NCBI GenBank assembly: GCA_963930775.1
Contig: OZ005707.1
Span: 2,728,001-2,792,000, forward strand
DNA from: Cliona cf. orientalis
Lineage: Eukaryota > Porifera > Demospongiae > Clionaida > Clionaidae
Direction of reading: 5' to 3'
DNA length: 64,000 nt
This document shows, piece by piece, positions 11,623-23,624 of this stretch. Each line of letters opens with the position of its first letter. Position 1 is the stretch's first letter. A program made the position numbers and the translations under genes. Below the pieces are notes generated by a model. The model was not told the DNA's origin, searched no databases, and saw only the letters and a list, made by a program, of their open reading frames with translations.

Positions 11623-14600
11623 ATGATGAAGCGTATCTTTGACGATGCTCCTGATGAGTTCACTCAGGATCAGCCAGCTCAGAAGAGAAAGCGAATGAGC
11701 CGGTTTGAAGGCGGTGCCACCAGTGATCCCGTCGGCAATGGAATGCCATCCTCTCAGAATATCCAGGAGCTGCTAGCCAGCACTAAGAAACAGATTGAGG
11801 AAAGAAAGAAGCAAACTCAAGCTCTATTGGCGCAACAGAAGCTGCCACCAACGGCTGGTCTCCTTCCAACTCCAAATGCCCCTCCTCTTGCTGCTCCTCA
11901 TCCTCTTCCCATTCCTGCTGCTCCTACTCCTATGAAGTACTCAGAAGCCGAGCATGTGATGAGCACTGCCATGTCTGAGGCAGTGGAGAAAGCCAGAAAG
12001 GCAGCTGAGGTGAGGATAATCACTAGTACATACATGTAGGTGTTCCATCACCCACCACCTCTCCGCACACTAATTCAGCCATTGCATACATTTGTTCCTG
12101 AGGTAATAGTACCAAGTTCCCAAATCATACACCTAACAGTACACATGTTGGATATTCCCCACTCACTCACTGAATCAATCATACAGTTTGCTATTTGGAA
12201 TGAATGAACTACAGAGAATATTTTTATTCCCTATTACTAAGATATGTCTGAGAAAGATGGCTACCAGATTTACTTTCATTTTGGGAACATCTATAATGTA
12301 TGTGCCCTCCTAATGCTCCTTACCATGTACATGTGCACATGTAACAGTAAGCTAGTTGATTTTTTCCCCTCCCCACAGCTACAGGCCCGCATCAATAGTA
12401 GCCTTCTGAGCAAACCTGGTCTTCTGTCGTCCATCGGCAAAGTTGCCCCACCAGCTGCAGCGCCATCAAAACCCATGCCACTGATTCTAGATGAAGAAGG
12501 TCGTACTGTTGACTCAAGCGGAAGGACTGTTCAGCTCTCTATCAAGCATTCAACAGCACAGGTATGTTGAACATTATGCTACAAAAATGCGCAGTTCGTA
12601 TGTATTAGGCAATATATATGTGTAGTCATTTATTCATGGTTATAGGATTTATGATTGATTATTAATTTTGATTGTGCTTGATGATCCAAGCTAAAAATTA
12701 TTATGTATTAGTGTACATTATGATCTAAATCTGTATACAGGTGAATATCCGTGCCCAGCAAAGAGCCAAGTTTCGACAGATTACAGAGAAAAAGCAGAGC
12801 ACTAAGGAAGAGAGTGAGGAGCAAACAGCATTCTTTGATCCCAGGGTCACCTTGACCAATGCTCAACGATCCAAGCGACAGTTCAAGTTTAATGAAGCCG
12901 GTACGCACCCTAGAATATGAAATGTACAAGCCACAAGAATAAGGGTTTCATCCAGGGGAAGGGGGGGAGCTTTCCTTCTTCCATACAAAGGAAGAGAGGA
13001 ATAGGTTGAAAGGAGAAAGAGAGGGGGGAGGGAGAGAGAGAGACCCTTTATACAATATTATGTGAAATTCTATGAATTTAACTTTCTTACAGGAAAATTT
13101 GTGAAGCAAGGTCAAATGCTACGAGCGAAGGCACAGTTAGAGCAACTTCAGTCTGAGATAGCATCTGTGGCTCGTAAGACGGGAATATCGTCAGCTACAA
13201 AGCTTGCCTTGATTGCTCCTAGCAAGGACCTCTTTGATGACTCCATTCCCATTGTGGAGTGGTGGGACGCTGCCATTCTGGCACAAAAACAGTATGCACT
13301 GTACACTTATAACCTATAATGCTAACTACCTTGTGGACTTACCCTATCCATGGTCGCTGGGATTTGCATGAACTTCTTTGTTACAATGCTTATCCATTGC
13401 TCTATATGTGTTTATTTTCCTTTACTGTGGTCGGTGGAATCATAGATCATATAGACTACGTAACCGGGATTGGAAACTGCTCACGTGAGCAATAGAGTTA
13501 ATGCTAGCCATGGCGGGCACTCCGTGTCCCTAGACCGAGGCAGCTGAACATGGCTCTACTGCAGCCTGTGTTGGTGCTGTAGCTAAGTGGAGATAACGAA
13601 AGTAAAGCTCAATGATGGAAGAATACTACTAGCGAAAGTTTTTGAAGAGCGCAACTATCTACGGCAGTCTTTTCGGGGTACAAAGTTGTTCACTGCTATT
13701 TCAGTCGTCTTCGTCCATACTTGCCCCATAGGATGCTGTACAAACCACTTTCGGGACTGTATCTCGATTCGCGTGGCAGCAGCTACCAAAAACCGAAGCC
13801 CAAAGTCAAAATATGGTGCCTCTGCACTAGGATAGCCACTATTTGGAGGATATACTGCTGCGGCTGAGCCAGAAACTGCCAGAAGCACAAAAAACCGACG
13901 CCATCTTGAAGTCGCCTCGTTGTTGGGACTAGAACACCTCAGATACTGAACTAAGGAACTTCTCGTCACTACAAATAGTTAGAAGAAGGCCTTGTCCACG
14001 AGGATAGCTAAATTATAAGGTTGTAAGTATTTCTGTTTAGTAGCTATTGTCAAAAGTATTGGGAAAATGTGTGATTTTTGGCCATTTTTTGTGTTTTTTT
14101 CGCAATTTTTTTTGTGCATTTTTGTGGTTTTTTGTGCGACACGGATTGCACCAATGGACTCTATTGCTCACATGAGCAGTTTCCAATCCCGGTTACGTAG
14201 TCTATATGATCTATGGTGGAATGTTCAATTTTTGACCAAAATTAGTGCCCTGCTCTGATTTTTTGGGGGAAACCCCTGTCATTGTCTCCAGGGATGCCGC
14301 ATTTGGTGACAAGTACCGAGACATTTCTAACCTGATTGAGCACCCGGTGCCAGTCCAGCCTCCCGGGGAACCGTCAAAGGCTGTCACTCTCCCCTTCATC
14401 CTTATCAGCAAGGAGAGAAAGAAGTTGAGGAAGCAAAGGAGAAGAGAGGCGGAAAAGGAGAAACAAGAGAAGATCCAGTTTGGACTCATTGATAAACCTG
14501 AACCAAAGGTAAGGAGATACTGGTGAGCCTCTGACTGGGATTCCCAAAACTTACCATCCCAAAATATTAGTAGCCTGACCAGTAATAGTCTCAAAAACAG

Positions 14601-17600
14601 GCTGTAAAGGAAACAGTAGCTACTCAATGCCGGGCCAAGTACCATAATTATGGCGGGTAATTTTCGGGGTTGCTCATTTTTGTGGAAGGTCGGAGAAGGC
14701 TCTCGGAATTACTTGTCATGGTTTTGAGTTTCATGACAGTAACCCAGTCCAGGGGTGTGGCACTGCACAAATGATGATGTAATCAAAATATGCACTCAAT
14801 CAATCTCGCTCACGATTTTTTTTTGTCACCATTGAGCCGTATCTGCGGAGGCTTGGACAAATAGCATGAGATAGAAGAGAACGCCATTAGCCGGATGATA
14901 GTGGCTACTGTTGCTTGCTAACACTGCGTACAATTGTCAGTGTTGCCACAAAATTTTTCAAGTTATCCACGAAAATAACAAAAATTGGCACCCCACAAAA
15001 AATTACCTGCCATACAGTAACTGTAAAAGGTGTAGTAAACCATAATGGCTAATTTGGCTAGTGTGGGGAACCCCTGTTATAATCATAGAAAACTATGTGG
15101 TATGGCGTGATCTATTTGAATGCATTGTGTATGGCACAGGTTCGAATCAGCAATCTGATGCGTGTACTTGGTAGTGAAGCCATCCAGGATCCAACCAAGA
15201 TCGAAGCATATGTCAGATCTCAGATGGCTGAAAGACAAAGGTATAATTATTTCACTTGTTTGCTGTGGCACGATTTCAGTTGAGCAACCTGGTGTAGCTG
15301 GCAGTACTTGTATATATACCGTACATGTTTTTTTAGTATAAAATTTGTGCGTATTAATTTTGTTTGCAAGCCCATTAAGTGTGAATATATGGCAATGCAG
15401 TCACATCTTTAATTGTGTTCATTAGAAAACACGAGGAGGCTAATGCAGCCAGAAAGCTGACCCCTGAACAGCGCAAAGCTAAGAAGCTAAGGAAGCTTAA
15501 AGAGGATTTATCCTGCGGAGTTCATGTCACTGTGTACCGTGTTCGAGACCTCAGCAATCAAGCCATCAGGTTCAAGGTGGACATGAACGCCCAGCAGTAC
15601 CACCTCACTGGCTGTGTGCTCCTCTTTCACAATGTCAATCTTGTGATTGTAGAAGGAGGTAACCAACTACTCTAGATTATTATACTGTAGAATTCTGGGT
15701 AATTACCCATGGGTGCTTGAACATAGCTCACAGTCTGGGCCTGCATGATAGTTTAGCTTAGTCTCGTACCCAGACCCCACCCCCAAAAAGAGGGAAAGGG
15801 TCTGGCGCACTTCGAGCCATTTCTTGTATTTGCTGACTCGACAGTCCAGGATCCTGGACTACCAATCAGATTACAGGCATGTGATTTTGTCATGTGACTT
15901 GTAGACTAACGTAAATAATTAATATTAATAATAATAAACTTTCAGACTCCTAGTCTTAACTAGCGCCTCGCAAGAGACGGTCAAATAGATCTACAGAACG
16001 CAAGGATTTTAGCACCGTCTGACTCGTATTGAGGCAAACTTGCCCCACCCTAGCTAGAGTCGTGCTTTGGCACGTGCCAAGCACGAGGCTAGCGCAAGCC
16101 CTAGCCAGGCGCCTAGGCCCGGCCCCACGTCCCTTGGCCTAAATTCGGTATCCTCACCGCATCCTGCACCGCATCCGGTCCTAACCAGTTATCGGCTTGT
16201 GCGCGTGCGCTGAGCGAGGAAATTCCTGCACTCACGTGTGTCCCTAGTAATATTTAACCCTCGGCGCATGCGCGAGGGTTACGGTAGTCGTTCTGTGTGA
16301 GTGTGTGTGTCTGTTACCACGCTAGCTGCTACATACCTGTTTTATACATTGAAAACAAGGTGCCATTAGGCTTTTCGTCGTAGATACAATATATGCATTG
16401 TGTGGATTTCGTTGAAAATGCTTTATTCAAAAGTTCTGGCGACATTTTCTGATCACCACGGCCTTCTTCGCTTCTTTTCGAGTTCTCGCTCGATGAAAGA
16501 GATAGTAGCCGCTTCATTTCAAGAAGATTAGTGTGTAGCTCAAGCGATAGTTCTTGTAACTCGACTGACTCATCACTAGTCACAGTAGGCTGTCAACTAC
16601 GCTTCTTGACTTTACTGTATACTAGATCTGCTGATCTGGCATGCACGTGGTACTATTGCGTAATACCTTGCAATCCATAATGCATTCTTGTGGTCACTAC
16701 AACACTGCTAACAGCAACAGAATGTTGCAGGCTTAGCTTGCAATGTAGACTAGTCACTACTGCAATAAATCTCACAGCGCCGAGGGTTTAGCACCAATGG
16801 TGTTCATATTATTAGTATGAAAGCTGTTGCATTGATCTCTGGAAATTCAGTGCGTGGGCACATAAATTATTTTGGAAGTCAACACTTTCCTGGGACACTT
16901 AGTAGGCTATAATTACCGTATAGCGGGAAATTTTCGTGGGGTCCAATTTTTGCGGTTTTCGTGGATAAGCGACTATCTGCGAAAATTAGACCCGTGAAAT
17001 AAGCACGATTGTACAGTGTATAATGAGCATGAGTGTGAGCATCCATGAAAATTAAACCGCGAAAAGTTTTTGGACTGGCCTTCTGCAAAAATTGGACCCC
17101 ACGAAAATTTCCCACTATACGGTATGTTTAGTATGTGAAAACGAAAGTACTATCATATGCAATATGTAAAACTGTGCCATATAAAATTTCCCGCTATACG
17201 GTACATGTAATGTAATACAGTAAGCTAGTTTTTGAGAGAATTATTTTCATTTCAATCAGGTCCAAAGTGTTTAAAGAAATTTAAGAGACTCATGATGCAT
17301 CGAATCAAGTGGAACCCACATGAAAAGCAAGGAGATGGTATGTAAAAGATTAGTGAATTCTGTCAATTTCAATTCCTTACCTCCCCCAACCCTTCTATCT
17401 GTCCCTACCTCTCTCCCTCTCCCTCCCTAGACGATGACGACGACTCTGACACTGAAACTACACAGCGAAAACAAAATGCTTGTCATGTTGTGTGGGAGGG
17501 CAAGGTACACGACCGGGCATTCAATGACTGGAAGGTCCGCCACTTCTCAACAGAAGGACTGGCCAGGGATCACCTGAAACGCCACGGGGTGGAGCACTAC

Positions 17601-17648
17601 TGGGACCTAGCCCTCAGCGAGACAATAGTGGAACAGGAAGAAGATTAA
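11623..17648 (+). CDS. PRPF3: U4/U6 small nuclear ribonucleoprotein Prp3
   Basis: Exons: 11623-12009 (acceptor at 11592, so a 5' exon exists upstream), 12379-12561, 12741-12900, 13093-13291, 14292-14508, 15140-15240, 15426-15658, 17260-17337 and 17431-17648. The model gives 591 aa in frame. Prp3 is a core protein of the U4/U6.U5 tri-snRNP needed for spliceosome assembly in the nucleus. Family blocks are clear: [13 protein letters not shown], [25 protein letters not shown] with [81 protein letters not shown], and the C-terminal [13 protein letters not shown]. Human PRPF3 is about 683 aa and has an N-terminal PWI fold of about 85 aa; none was found here, which accounts for the shorter length. 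The stop is 81 bp from the convergent DUT stop. Introns hold several MITEs. Confidence 0.93.
13433..14223. mobile_element. Non-autonomous inverted-repeat element in a PRPF3 intron
   Basis: Arms of about 65 bp at 13433-13498 and 14159-14223 are near-perfect inverted copies (CATAGATCATATAGACTACG and its complement). The interior of about 660 bp has no convincing coding sequence. It sits wholly inside the intron between exons 13291 and 14292. Confidence 0.75.
14640..15019. mobile_element. MITE (family B) in a PRPF3 intron
   Basis: TA-bounded inverted ends (TGGCGGGTAATTTTCG and AAAATTACCTGCCA). The interior matches the element at 60803-61253, including the GGGGTGTGGCAC and TGATGATGTAATC blocks, and a degraded fragment near 26340-26460. 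Confidence 0.65.
15765..16240. repeat. Dispersed repeats in the last long PRPF3 intron
   Basis: Near 15,766 is an AGGGTCTGG-core half-element. Positions 15950-16240 match 63525-63740 in the same orientation, including AGCGCCTCGC, ACAGATCTACAGAACG-like and GAGCGAGGAAATTCCTGCAC blocks, with internal length differences. No coding content seen. Confidence 0.6.
16255..16812 (-). mobile_element. Inverted-ended element with conserved short open frame, copy 1
   Basis: It is bounded by inverted AACCCTCGGCGC ends (about 16256 and 16788). On the minus strand a frame across 16329-16582 encodes a Ser/Leu-rich helix, then [25 protein letters not shown] and [11 protein letters not shown], ending at a donor-like GTATGTAG. 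The copy at 20888-21457 keeps the same frame with amino acid substitutions. It may be a promoter-plus-first-exon unit carried by a transposon. No protein family recognised. Confidence 0.6.
16914..17124. mobile_element. MITE (family A-like) in a PRPF3 intron
   Basis: TACCGTATAGCGGGAAATTT at the left and the inverted AAATTTCCCACTATACGGTA at the right, with a second internal inverted pair (GTGGGGTCCAATTTTTGCGG and its complement). A solo end of the same type is at 17183-17204. Confidence 0.75.
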
Positions 17649-17729
17649 AATTAATGACAGAGACTATTAACTATCTTGAAGATGGAGTTCAGTTTAACTT
17701 TACAATGACAATGTATAATAGTGTTCAGT

Positions 17730-19251
17730 TCAAACACCAGTAGATCCAAATCCACCACTGCCTCTTTCAGTATCTGGTAATTCCTAATAATCCAATAATT
17801 ATTGTTTAAATTTTGTGATGATAATATTATTATTGTGAACAATACCTGGACTTCGACAAGTGGAGGAGTGTATATTCTTTCCAGTATTAATTGAGCAATG
17901 CGGTCACCCTTCTTTACTTTGTAGTCACACTTGGATAAGTTGAACAGCACAACCCCGACATTTCCACGGTAGTCTCTGTCTATTACACCAGCTGCAATAA
18001 TATAATCATGAATAGCAGTTATTGTATGATATTGCTCAGACTAGAGTATTGTGGCAGCCAACAAGAGTTACCTCCGACATCAATGTGACTTTTCCAGGAG
18101 AGGCTTGATCTAGGGGCTGGAAATAAAGTACATAGGAACAATGACTTTTAATGTTGTGGGTTAGCAAAGGTAGTGCAAATGTAGCACCATCGGTATTTGT
18201 AACTCTGGAGGGGGTTACATTACAACAATAATTGTTGCTTTTAGGGTCATGTACTATACTAAGTCTTCTACCACTATGATTGTGTGCGTGCAATGTCACA
18301 TCATGTACGCTAACAATAGAGCATGCCAAAAAGGTCACGACACTGATAGGTACTGAATTTGAATAATTTATTGGACTCTGCACATCTGTGGAGACAAAGC
18401 CAACATACACAAGTCATAATTAATTTAGTAATTGTTGATTTATTTGTAAGCATCGTTATAAATGTGAGCACTGTAGCATGTGGTAACTCTGTTTCACTGT
18501 TTCAATATGTATGACTAAGGCCTAAACTCGTCCCAAGGCCCCCTCTCTCAGCTTTCAATGTTGCATACAGAAAAGGCATTTCATGACCTCAAGAACTAGT
18601 ATTGAACTACTGTACCAAATATAAAAGAGATGGCATACCTTAGTCTCGCGTGCCAGCCCCTCCTACGCAAAAAGGAAGAAAGGGTCTGGTCGCACTAACG
18701 CAATAATTGGCAATTCTGGTGTACATGTGTGTAAAATAGAAACTAACCGCCACTTCCGTACCGTGTGCAAAGGCCAAACATTTGAGCGCATGCACGCAAG
18801 TGCATAGTTATATTCCACTAATATCATGTGACCATAGTTCGGCAACCTGATTGGGCCATAATATACATACCTTAAGGACAAGGAAGTGTGACCCTTTTGA
18901 CCAGACCCTTTCTTGCACTGGGCACGAGACTAGGCGTGCCTTGTACACCATTTGAGGATAATCTACAACACGTACCTACTCTACCGTAGCAACCCTCTGG
19001 AAGAGCAATGGCTATGTCCGTTTTCACAAGAGCCTTCCCTTCTGCTGGAATAGTCACATCATACGCACTACAGCATAGAATACGAGGCTAATAAAATTAA
19101 TAAACATCTGTCTCCTACCAAAGACAACACACCTGTAAAGGTCATAGCCAGCAGCATGGGCTGAGCCACGAGTTGGAAGAGACGCGTTCTCTGTTAAACG
19201 CTTCACATTAAGAACACAGGTGTTGGCCATTTTGGCTTCTCTAGCTTCCAT
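17730..19251 (-). CDS. DUT: Deoxyuridine 5'-triphosphate nucleotidohydrolase (dUTPase), 151 aa
   Basis: Exons on the minus strand: 19251-19133, 19067-18976, 18116-18072, 17991-17846 and 17783-17730. The total is 456 nt, in frame. The enzyme hydrolyses dUTP to dUMP and pyrophosphate, keeps uracil out of DNA and supplies the substrate of thymidylate synthase. All five trimeric dUTPase motifs are present: I AGYDLY (with SAYDVTIPA), [28 protein letters not shown] with the catalytic Asp, [11 protein letters not shown], and [11 protein letters not shown]. Motif II has RSS where most family members have RSG. A second start at 19230 would shorten the N-terminus by 7 aa. The protein is complete and of typical length, without an evident organelle-targeting extension. 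It is divergent from ENOSF1 and convergent with PRPF3. Confidence 0.95.
18641..18932. mobile_element. MITE with AGGGTCTGG-type inverted ends in DUT intron 2
   Basis: TAGTCTCGCGTGCC with AGAAAGGGTCTGGTCGCAC on the left is matched by the inverted GACCAGACCCTTTCTT and GGCACGAGACTA on the right. Same family as 62805-63126. Confidence 0.7.
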
Positions 19252-19422
19252 ATCCGCGTCGTGTGGTCAGTGAAGTGCGCGCTTTTTTCCCTCCTTTTTT
19301 TGTCCAGAAACTGTTGCTGCGCTTTTATTGGATAGAACTTTGACCGCAAACGAGCCCCTCGCCCACGCTACGCGCATGCGTAGCACCTGCTGGGATACGC
19401 CCCCCAATACTAGCAAGGCAAG
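19252..19422. promoter_or_regulatory. Shared DUT / ENOSF1 divergent promoter, 171 bp
   Basis: Only 171 bp separate the DUT and ENOSF1 start codons, which face away from each other. The stretch has more CpG than its surroundings (for example CGCTACGCGCATGCGTAGC) and a pyrimidine run. No TATA box is obvious. Both genes presumably use it, so co-regulation is likely but not shown. Confidence 0.65.
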
Positions 19423-22304
19423 ATGCTGTCCAACCTGAAAGAGAAGCTTGGCTCTGGTGTAGTGATTGAGAACATAAAATCGTTTGACATCCGTTTCCCG
19501 ACTTCTGCAGACGCTCATGGTTCCGATGCAGTGCACAAAGACCCCGATTACTCCGCTGCCTACGTTGTCATCACTGTGAAGGGTTTGCAACACGAGGGCC
19601 ACGGATACACGTTTACTTTGGGGCGGGGCACGGAAGTTGTGCTAAAGGCAGTCAGCTCTCTCACCCCGCTGATCTTGGGAAAGTCATTGATCAGTATCTT
19701 CTCCGATTTTGGTATATTCTGGCACACCCTTGTGAACGAAAGTCAGCTACGATGGATTGGTCCCGAAAAGGGAGTTGTACACCTTGCCACCGCTGCAATC
19801 ATCAATGCACTTTGGGATCTGTGGGGCAAGATAGAGAATAAACCGGTATGGAAAGTGCTCTGTGATCTGAATCCTGAAGAAGTTGTGTCGCTAGTCGACT
19901 TCACTCATCTAACCGATGTTTTGACGAGAGATGAAGCAATTGAAATTCTGAAAAAGAATGCCCCTACTCGTGCTCAAAGGGAGAAGGAACTGAAAGAGAA
20001 AGGATTTCCGGCTTACATTACTTCTGTTGGATGGCTGGGATATGAGGAGGATAGGATTCGCCGTCTTTGCAAAGAAGCTATTGAGTCTGGATTCACCCGA
20101 TTTAAGATGAAGGTTGGTCTCGACATTGAAGATGACTCCAGGAGAGCTGGAATAATAAGGGAAGAAGTTGGCTGGGATGTACCACTCATGATGGATGCTA
20201 ATCAGGTATGTAACTGTTGTTATACATTTTACCGGTATATTACGTAACTTTTTGTTTCTAAGTTATTAGGGCAGTAGTAAAACTTCTTAGCTTGCATTAT
20301 TTAAGTGTTTCCATGAAAATTAATATTGCTGCCAGGGAACGTCCCTTACCCCTAGCAGGAGTAGATAAGGGGTTAACCCCTGCCCAGAGTTATATAGCAT
20401 TGCAGGAGAGTGTGGTAGATGAAATCGTGCTTGCCTTTAGATAAGGGTCATCCCAATCAATTTCAGACAGTTTACAAAATTTAATTCTACACAAAGAATA
20501 CTAATAATTAGCAACTTTTTTTGATCAAAGATTACAGGCCCCCACACACATAGATATTATCATGATAGCTGATTGATCCAGGCCCTCAGCCTCCCGTTTT
20601 TTTTTTGTTGTTGTTGTGTGCAAGGTGGGATGGGTCCGAGTACAAGGATAGCAGTGATCTATAAAATTATTGTTTATGCAGTACAAAGGATATTGATACC
20701 ATCAATATTTCGTTTAATGTACGAGCGGGAGGTGACTGGAAACTATTCAATCCGAGCTAGAAATCTTTTTTTTTTTTCTGCTTCGCTGGACTCGGGACGT
20801 TATAACAGACAGTTCACTGACACAGCTAGACTAGTATGGTCCCAGCTGCAACTAAAATGAGCTTGAGAATAATAGGCACCCAAAAGAATGAACACCATTG
20901 GTGCTAAACCCTCGGCGCTGTGAGATTTATTGCAGTAGTGACTAGTCTACATGTTAAGCTAAGCCTGCAGCACTGTTGCTGTTGGCAAATGTTATAGAGA
21001 GTAACTATAACCACAAGAATGCATTACTGATTGCACTGTATTACGTAATAGTACCACGTGCATGCCAGATCAGCAGATCTAGCACCACAAGTGGATAGCC
21101 TACTGTAACTAGCTTAACTAGTGATGAGTCAGTCGAGTTACAAGAACTATCGCTTGAACTACACACTCATCTTCTTGAAATGAAGCGACTACTATCTCTT
21201 TCATCGAGCCAGAGCTCAACAAGAAGCAAAGAAGGCCGTGGTGGTCAGAAAATGTCGCCAGAACTTTTGAACAAAGCATTTTCAACGAAATCCACACAAT
21301 GCATATATTGTATCTACGACGAAAAGCCTAATGGCACCTTGTTTTCAACGTATAAAACAGGTATGTAGCAGTTAGTGCAGTAACAGACACACACACTCAC
21401 TCACTCACTCACACACAGAACGACTACCGTAACCCTCGCGCATGCGCCGAGGGTTAATTATGCTGGAAGAATTTCAGATTAAAGAATGATAGGCAAAATT
21501 TGTAAATATCCTCTTATTAAACACCGGTATTTTGTCATCCTGAGTTACTTCATAATTATAAGATTATTGAGAATTGAAGAATAGAATAGGTGAAAAATGA
21601 TGATAATCCGTCAAGACCATAATAGGTAAAGGTCGTCAACAGGCACATGCTATTATTGTGCAATTGCATGTGCTGCAGCTTGGGTTGATGTGAGAATTTT
21701 GCTTGCTCACTCTTTATAATAATTACGTTATACGCCATTGTCTCTTACTCTGCAGAAGTGGGATGTGGACTACTCCATTGATCACATGACACAGCTGGCC
21801 AAGTACAAGCCCCTGTGGATTGAAGAGCCAACTAGCTGTGACGACATCCTTGGTCATGCTAAAATCGGCAAAGCTCTAAAGAAGTATAACATTGGAGTAG
21901 CCACGGGGGAACACTGCCACAACCGTGTCATGTTCAAACAGTTCCTAGAAGCCGGTGCCATGGATTTCTGCCAGATTGACAGCTGCCGACTGGGAGGAGT
22001 CAACGAGATCATTGCAGTGATACTCCTGGCTGCAAAATTCAATATACCAGTTTGCCCTCACGCTGGAGGGGTAGGACTTTGTGAATACGTGTCTCACTTG
22101 GTGGTCTTTGACTATATCTACGCATCTGCTACGCTGGAGAATCGAATGGTGGAGTTTGCAGACCACCTACACGAGCACATGGTGTCTCCCGTCATTGTCA
22201 AGGGTGGAAGGTACTTCCCTCCAGAGGCTCCCGGCTACGCCCAGATAAAGGCAGCATCAATGCAGCAGTACGAATACCCAGATGGACCAATCTGGAAGAA
22301 CTGA
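19423..22304 (+). CDS. ENOSF1: Mitochondrial enolase superfamily member 1 (L-fuconate dehydratase type), 443 aa
   Basis: Two exons, 19423-20205 and 21756-22304, give 443 aa, the same length as the human protein. It belongs to the mandelate racemase / enolase superfamily and is expected to dehydrate L-fuconate using Mg2+. The active-site set is intact and keeps the spacing of the family: K228 and K230 in RFKMKVG, metal ligands D258 (MMDANQ), E284 (WIEEPTS) and E313 (ATGEHCHNR), D336 in QIDSCRLGG, and H363 in CPHAGGVGLCE. Every one is shifted by 8 from the positions I recall for the human protein. The single 1.55-kb intron carries a repeat element (20888-21457). The N-terminus is not strongly mitochondrial in character. 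Confidence 0.95.
20888..21457 (+). mobile_element. Inverted-ended element with conserved short open frame, copy 2 (ENOSF1 intron)
   Basis: This is the reverse-oriented copy of 16255-16812. The open frame (about 21130-21362, then GTATGTAG) again contains [10 protein letters not shown] and [15 protein letters not shown] and is preserved, while the DNA outside the frame differs more. The remaining ENOSF1 intron (20206-20887 and 21458-21755) shows nothing recognisable. Confidence 0.6.
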
Positions 22305-23620
22305 GACTTTCAGTAGCCAGATATAGGCATACTTTGAACTGATGTTAGCAGAATGCACATAAAATGTTTTCTTTTCATGTTATTGTTATGGTGCACATTA
22401 GTTTATATAAAAGCTGCAAATTAAAGCACATTACCAGTACCAGGGGAATGTGCTTTTGGGTATATAGTTTATGTGTCTAATTTTTGTGGTTTTCACAATA
22501 ATTGAAATTAACTTGATATCGTACATTGTGGTCCTATTAGGGTGCATTTTCAAGAGTAGACAGCCTACATATGCATCCTGGTTTAAGATTGCCTATCTAT
22601 CTAGCTAGAAGACAAACTACATGCACTACTATGGTGGTGATGAAAATCATCTGTGTGGGACGATCGAGTCTTCGCTAAAGTCATAAAACTTCTTGAAAGC
22701 ACAAAGGCGTGAGGCTGGCATGATTGTATAACCGTAGTACATGTATGTCAGTCAGGACGAATGGTCTTAGTAATAGCAGAGTGTTCACCTTTCCAGTTTC
22801 ATGTCTACTCTACTGTACAGTGTGCATGTGTATGCACATTACCTTACGCATTCAAGGTTTAACTCCCTTTACTGAGGACGGACGGGAAATCCACTTCATC
22901 ACAATAATTATCAATACGGTGGAAACGTATTTTCCCCTTTAAAAAAAGTCTTGAATAGACTTGACAGAAACTCATTAGGAATTTCTCACACATAGTGTTG
23001 CACTTCACAGCAGATTGTTTTCACATAATCAATAATCAAATTTATACAAGAGCATATCATAATAATAAGATTATAGAAAGAAAAATCCATACATAATTCA
23101 TCCAACAATTATAATCCAGTCAATGCTTTGATACTTACAGTTGCATAAGGAAGTTAGGAGTAGTTCAATCTACCTTTGTTCATCATACTGTAGAATAAAG
23201 AAAAATAGGCCAGGCAATAATTTAAACGGTAGCCACCCAAGATGACGTTATCTCCGGCATCAGGAACATCACAAAATGTACCATAAACACAAATAGCACA
23301 TTTATTTGCTTATTCGTTGCCTTCAGTAGCTTTGTTTGGCACTTTCAATACTGCTTCATACCTCACCATACTCAAAAATAACTAATCTATACTGAGAGCA
23401 GTTGAAGGTACAAAACATTAACATTCCAGTGACGTAATAATTATTATTATGACTACAGTTCTTTAATCTGATTTGTCCCACACTACTTGATGTAGAGACA
23501 TGGGAGTGCAACCTGTTGGAGCAGACTCTTTCTTTTTGTAGGTGGGCCTGGGCTACATTGTAATAGTAGTATTATTTATAACCCATGGCCATGACCCAAA
23601 GGAATTGATTTCCACCATAT
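22305..23620. repeat. ENOSF1 3' flank and start of the duplicated unit
   Basis: No gene is seen. About 22,620-22,960 matches parts of 37,670-38,160 (CATCTGTG, TTGAAAGCACA, CACCTTTCCAGTTT and CATTACCTTACGC blocks). From about 22,960 on, the sequence matches 49,700-50,710 in the same order, including a TTTGGCACTTTCAA block at 23,334 and 50,528 and GTAGCCACCC. This marks the left edge of the tandem duplication. Confidence 0.5.
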
Positions 23621-23624
23621 TATT

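Noticed and set aside
18036..18410. 124-codon minus-strand frame
   Set aside because: It overlaps dUTPase exon 3 in another frame and otherwise lies in DUT intron 2; no family resemblance.
19267..19602. 111-codon minus-strand frame over the ENOSF1 start
   Set aside because: Antisense of the ENOSF1 first exon and the promoter; no splice support.
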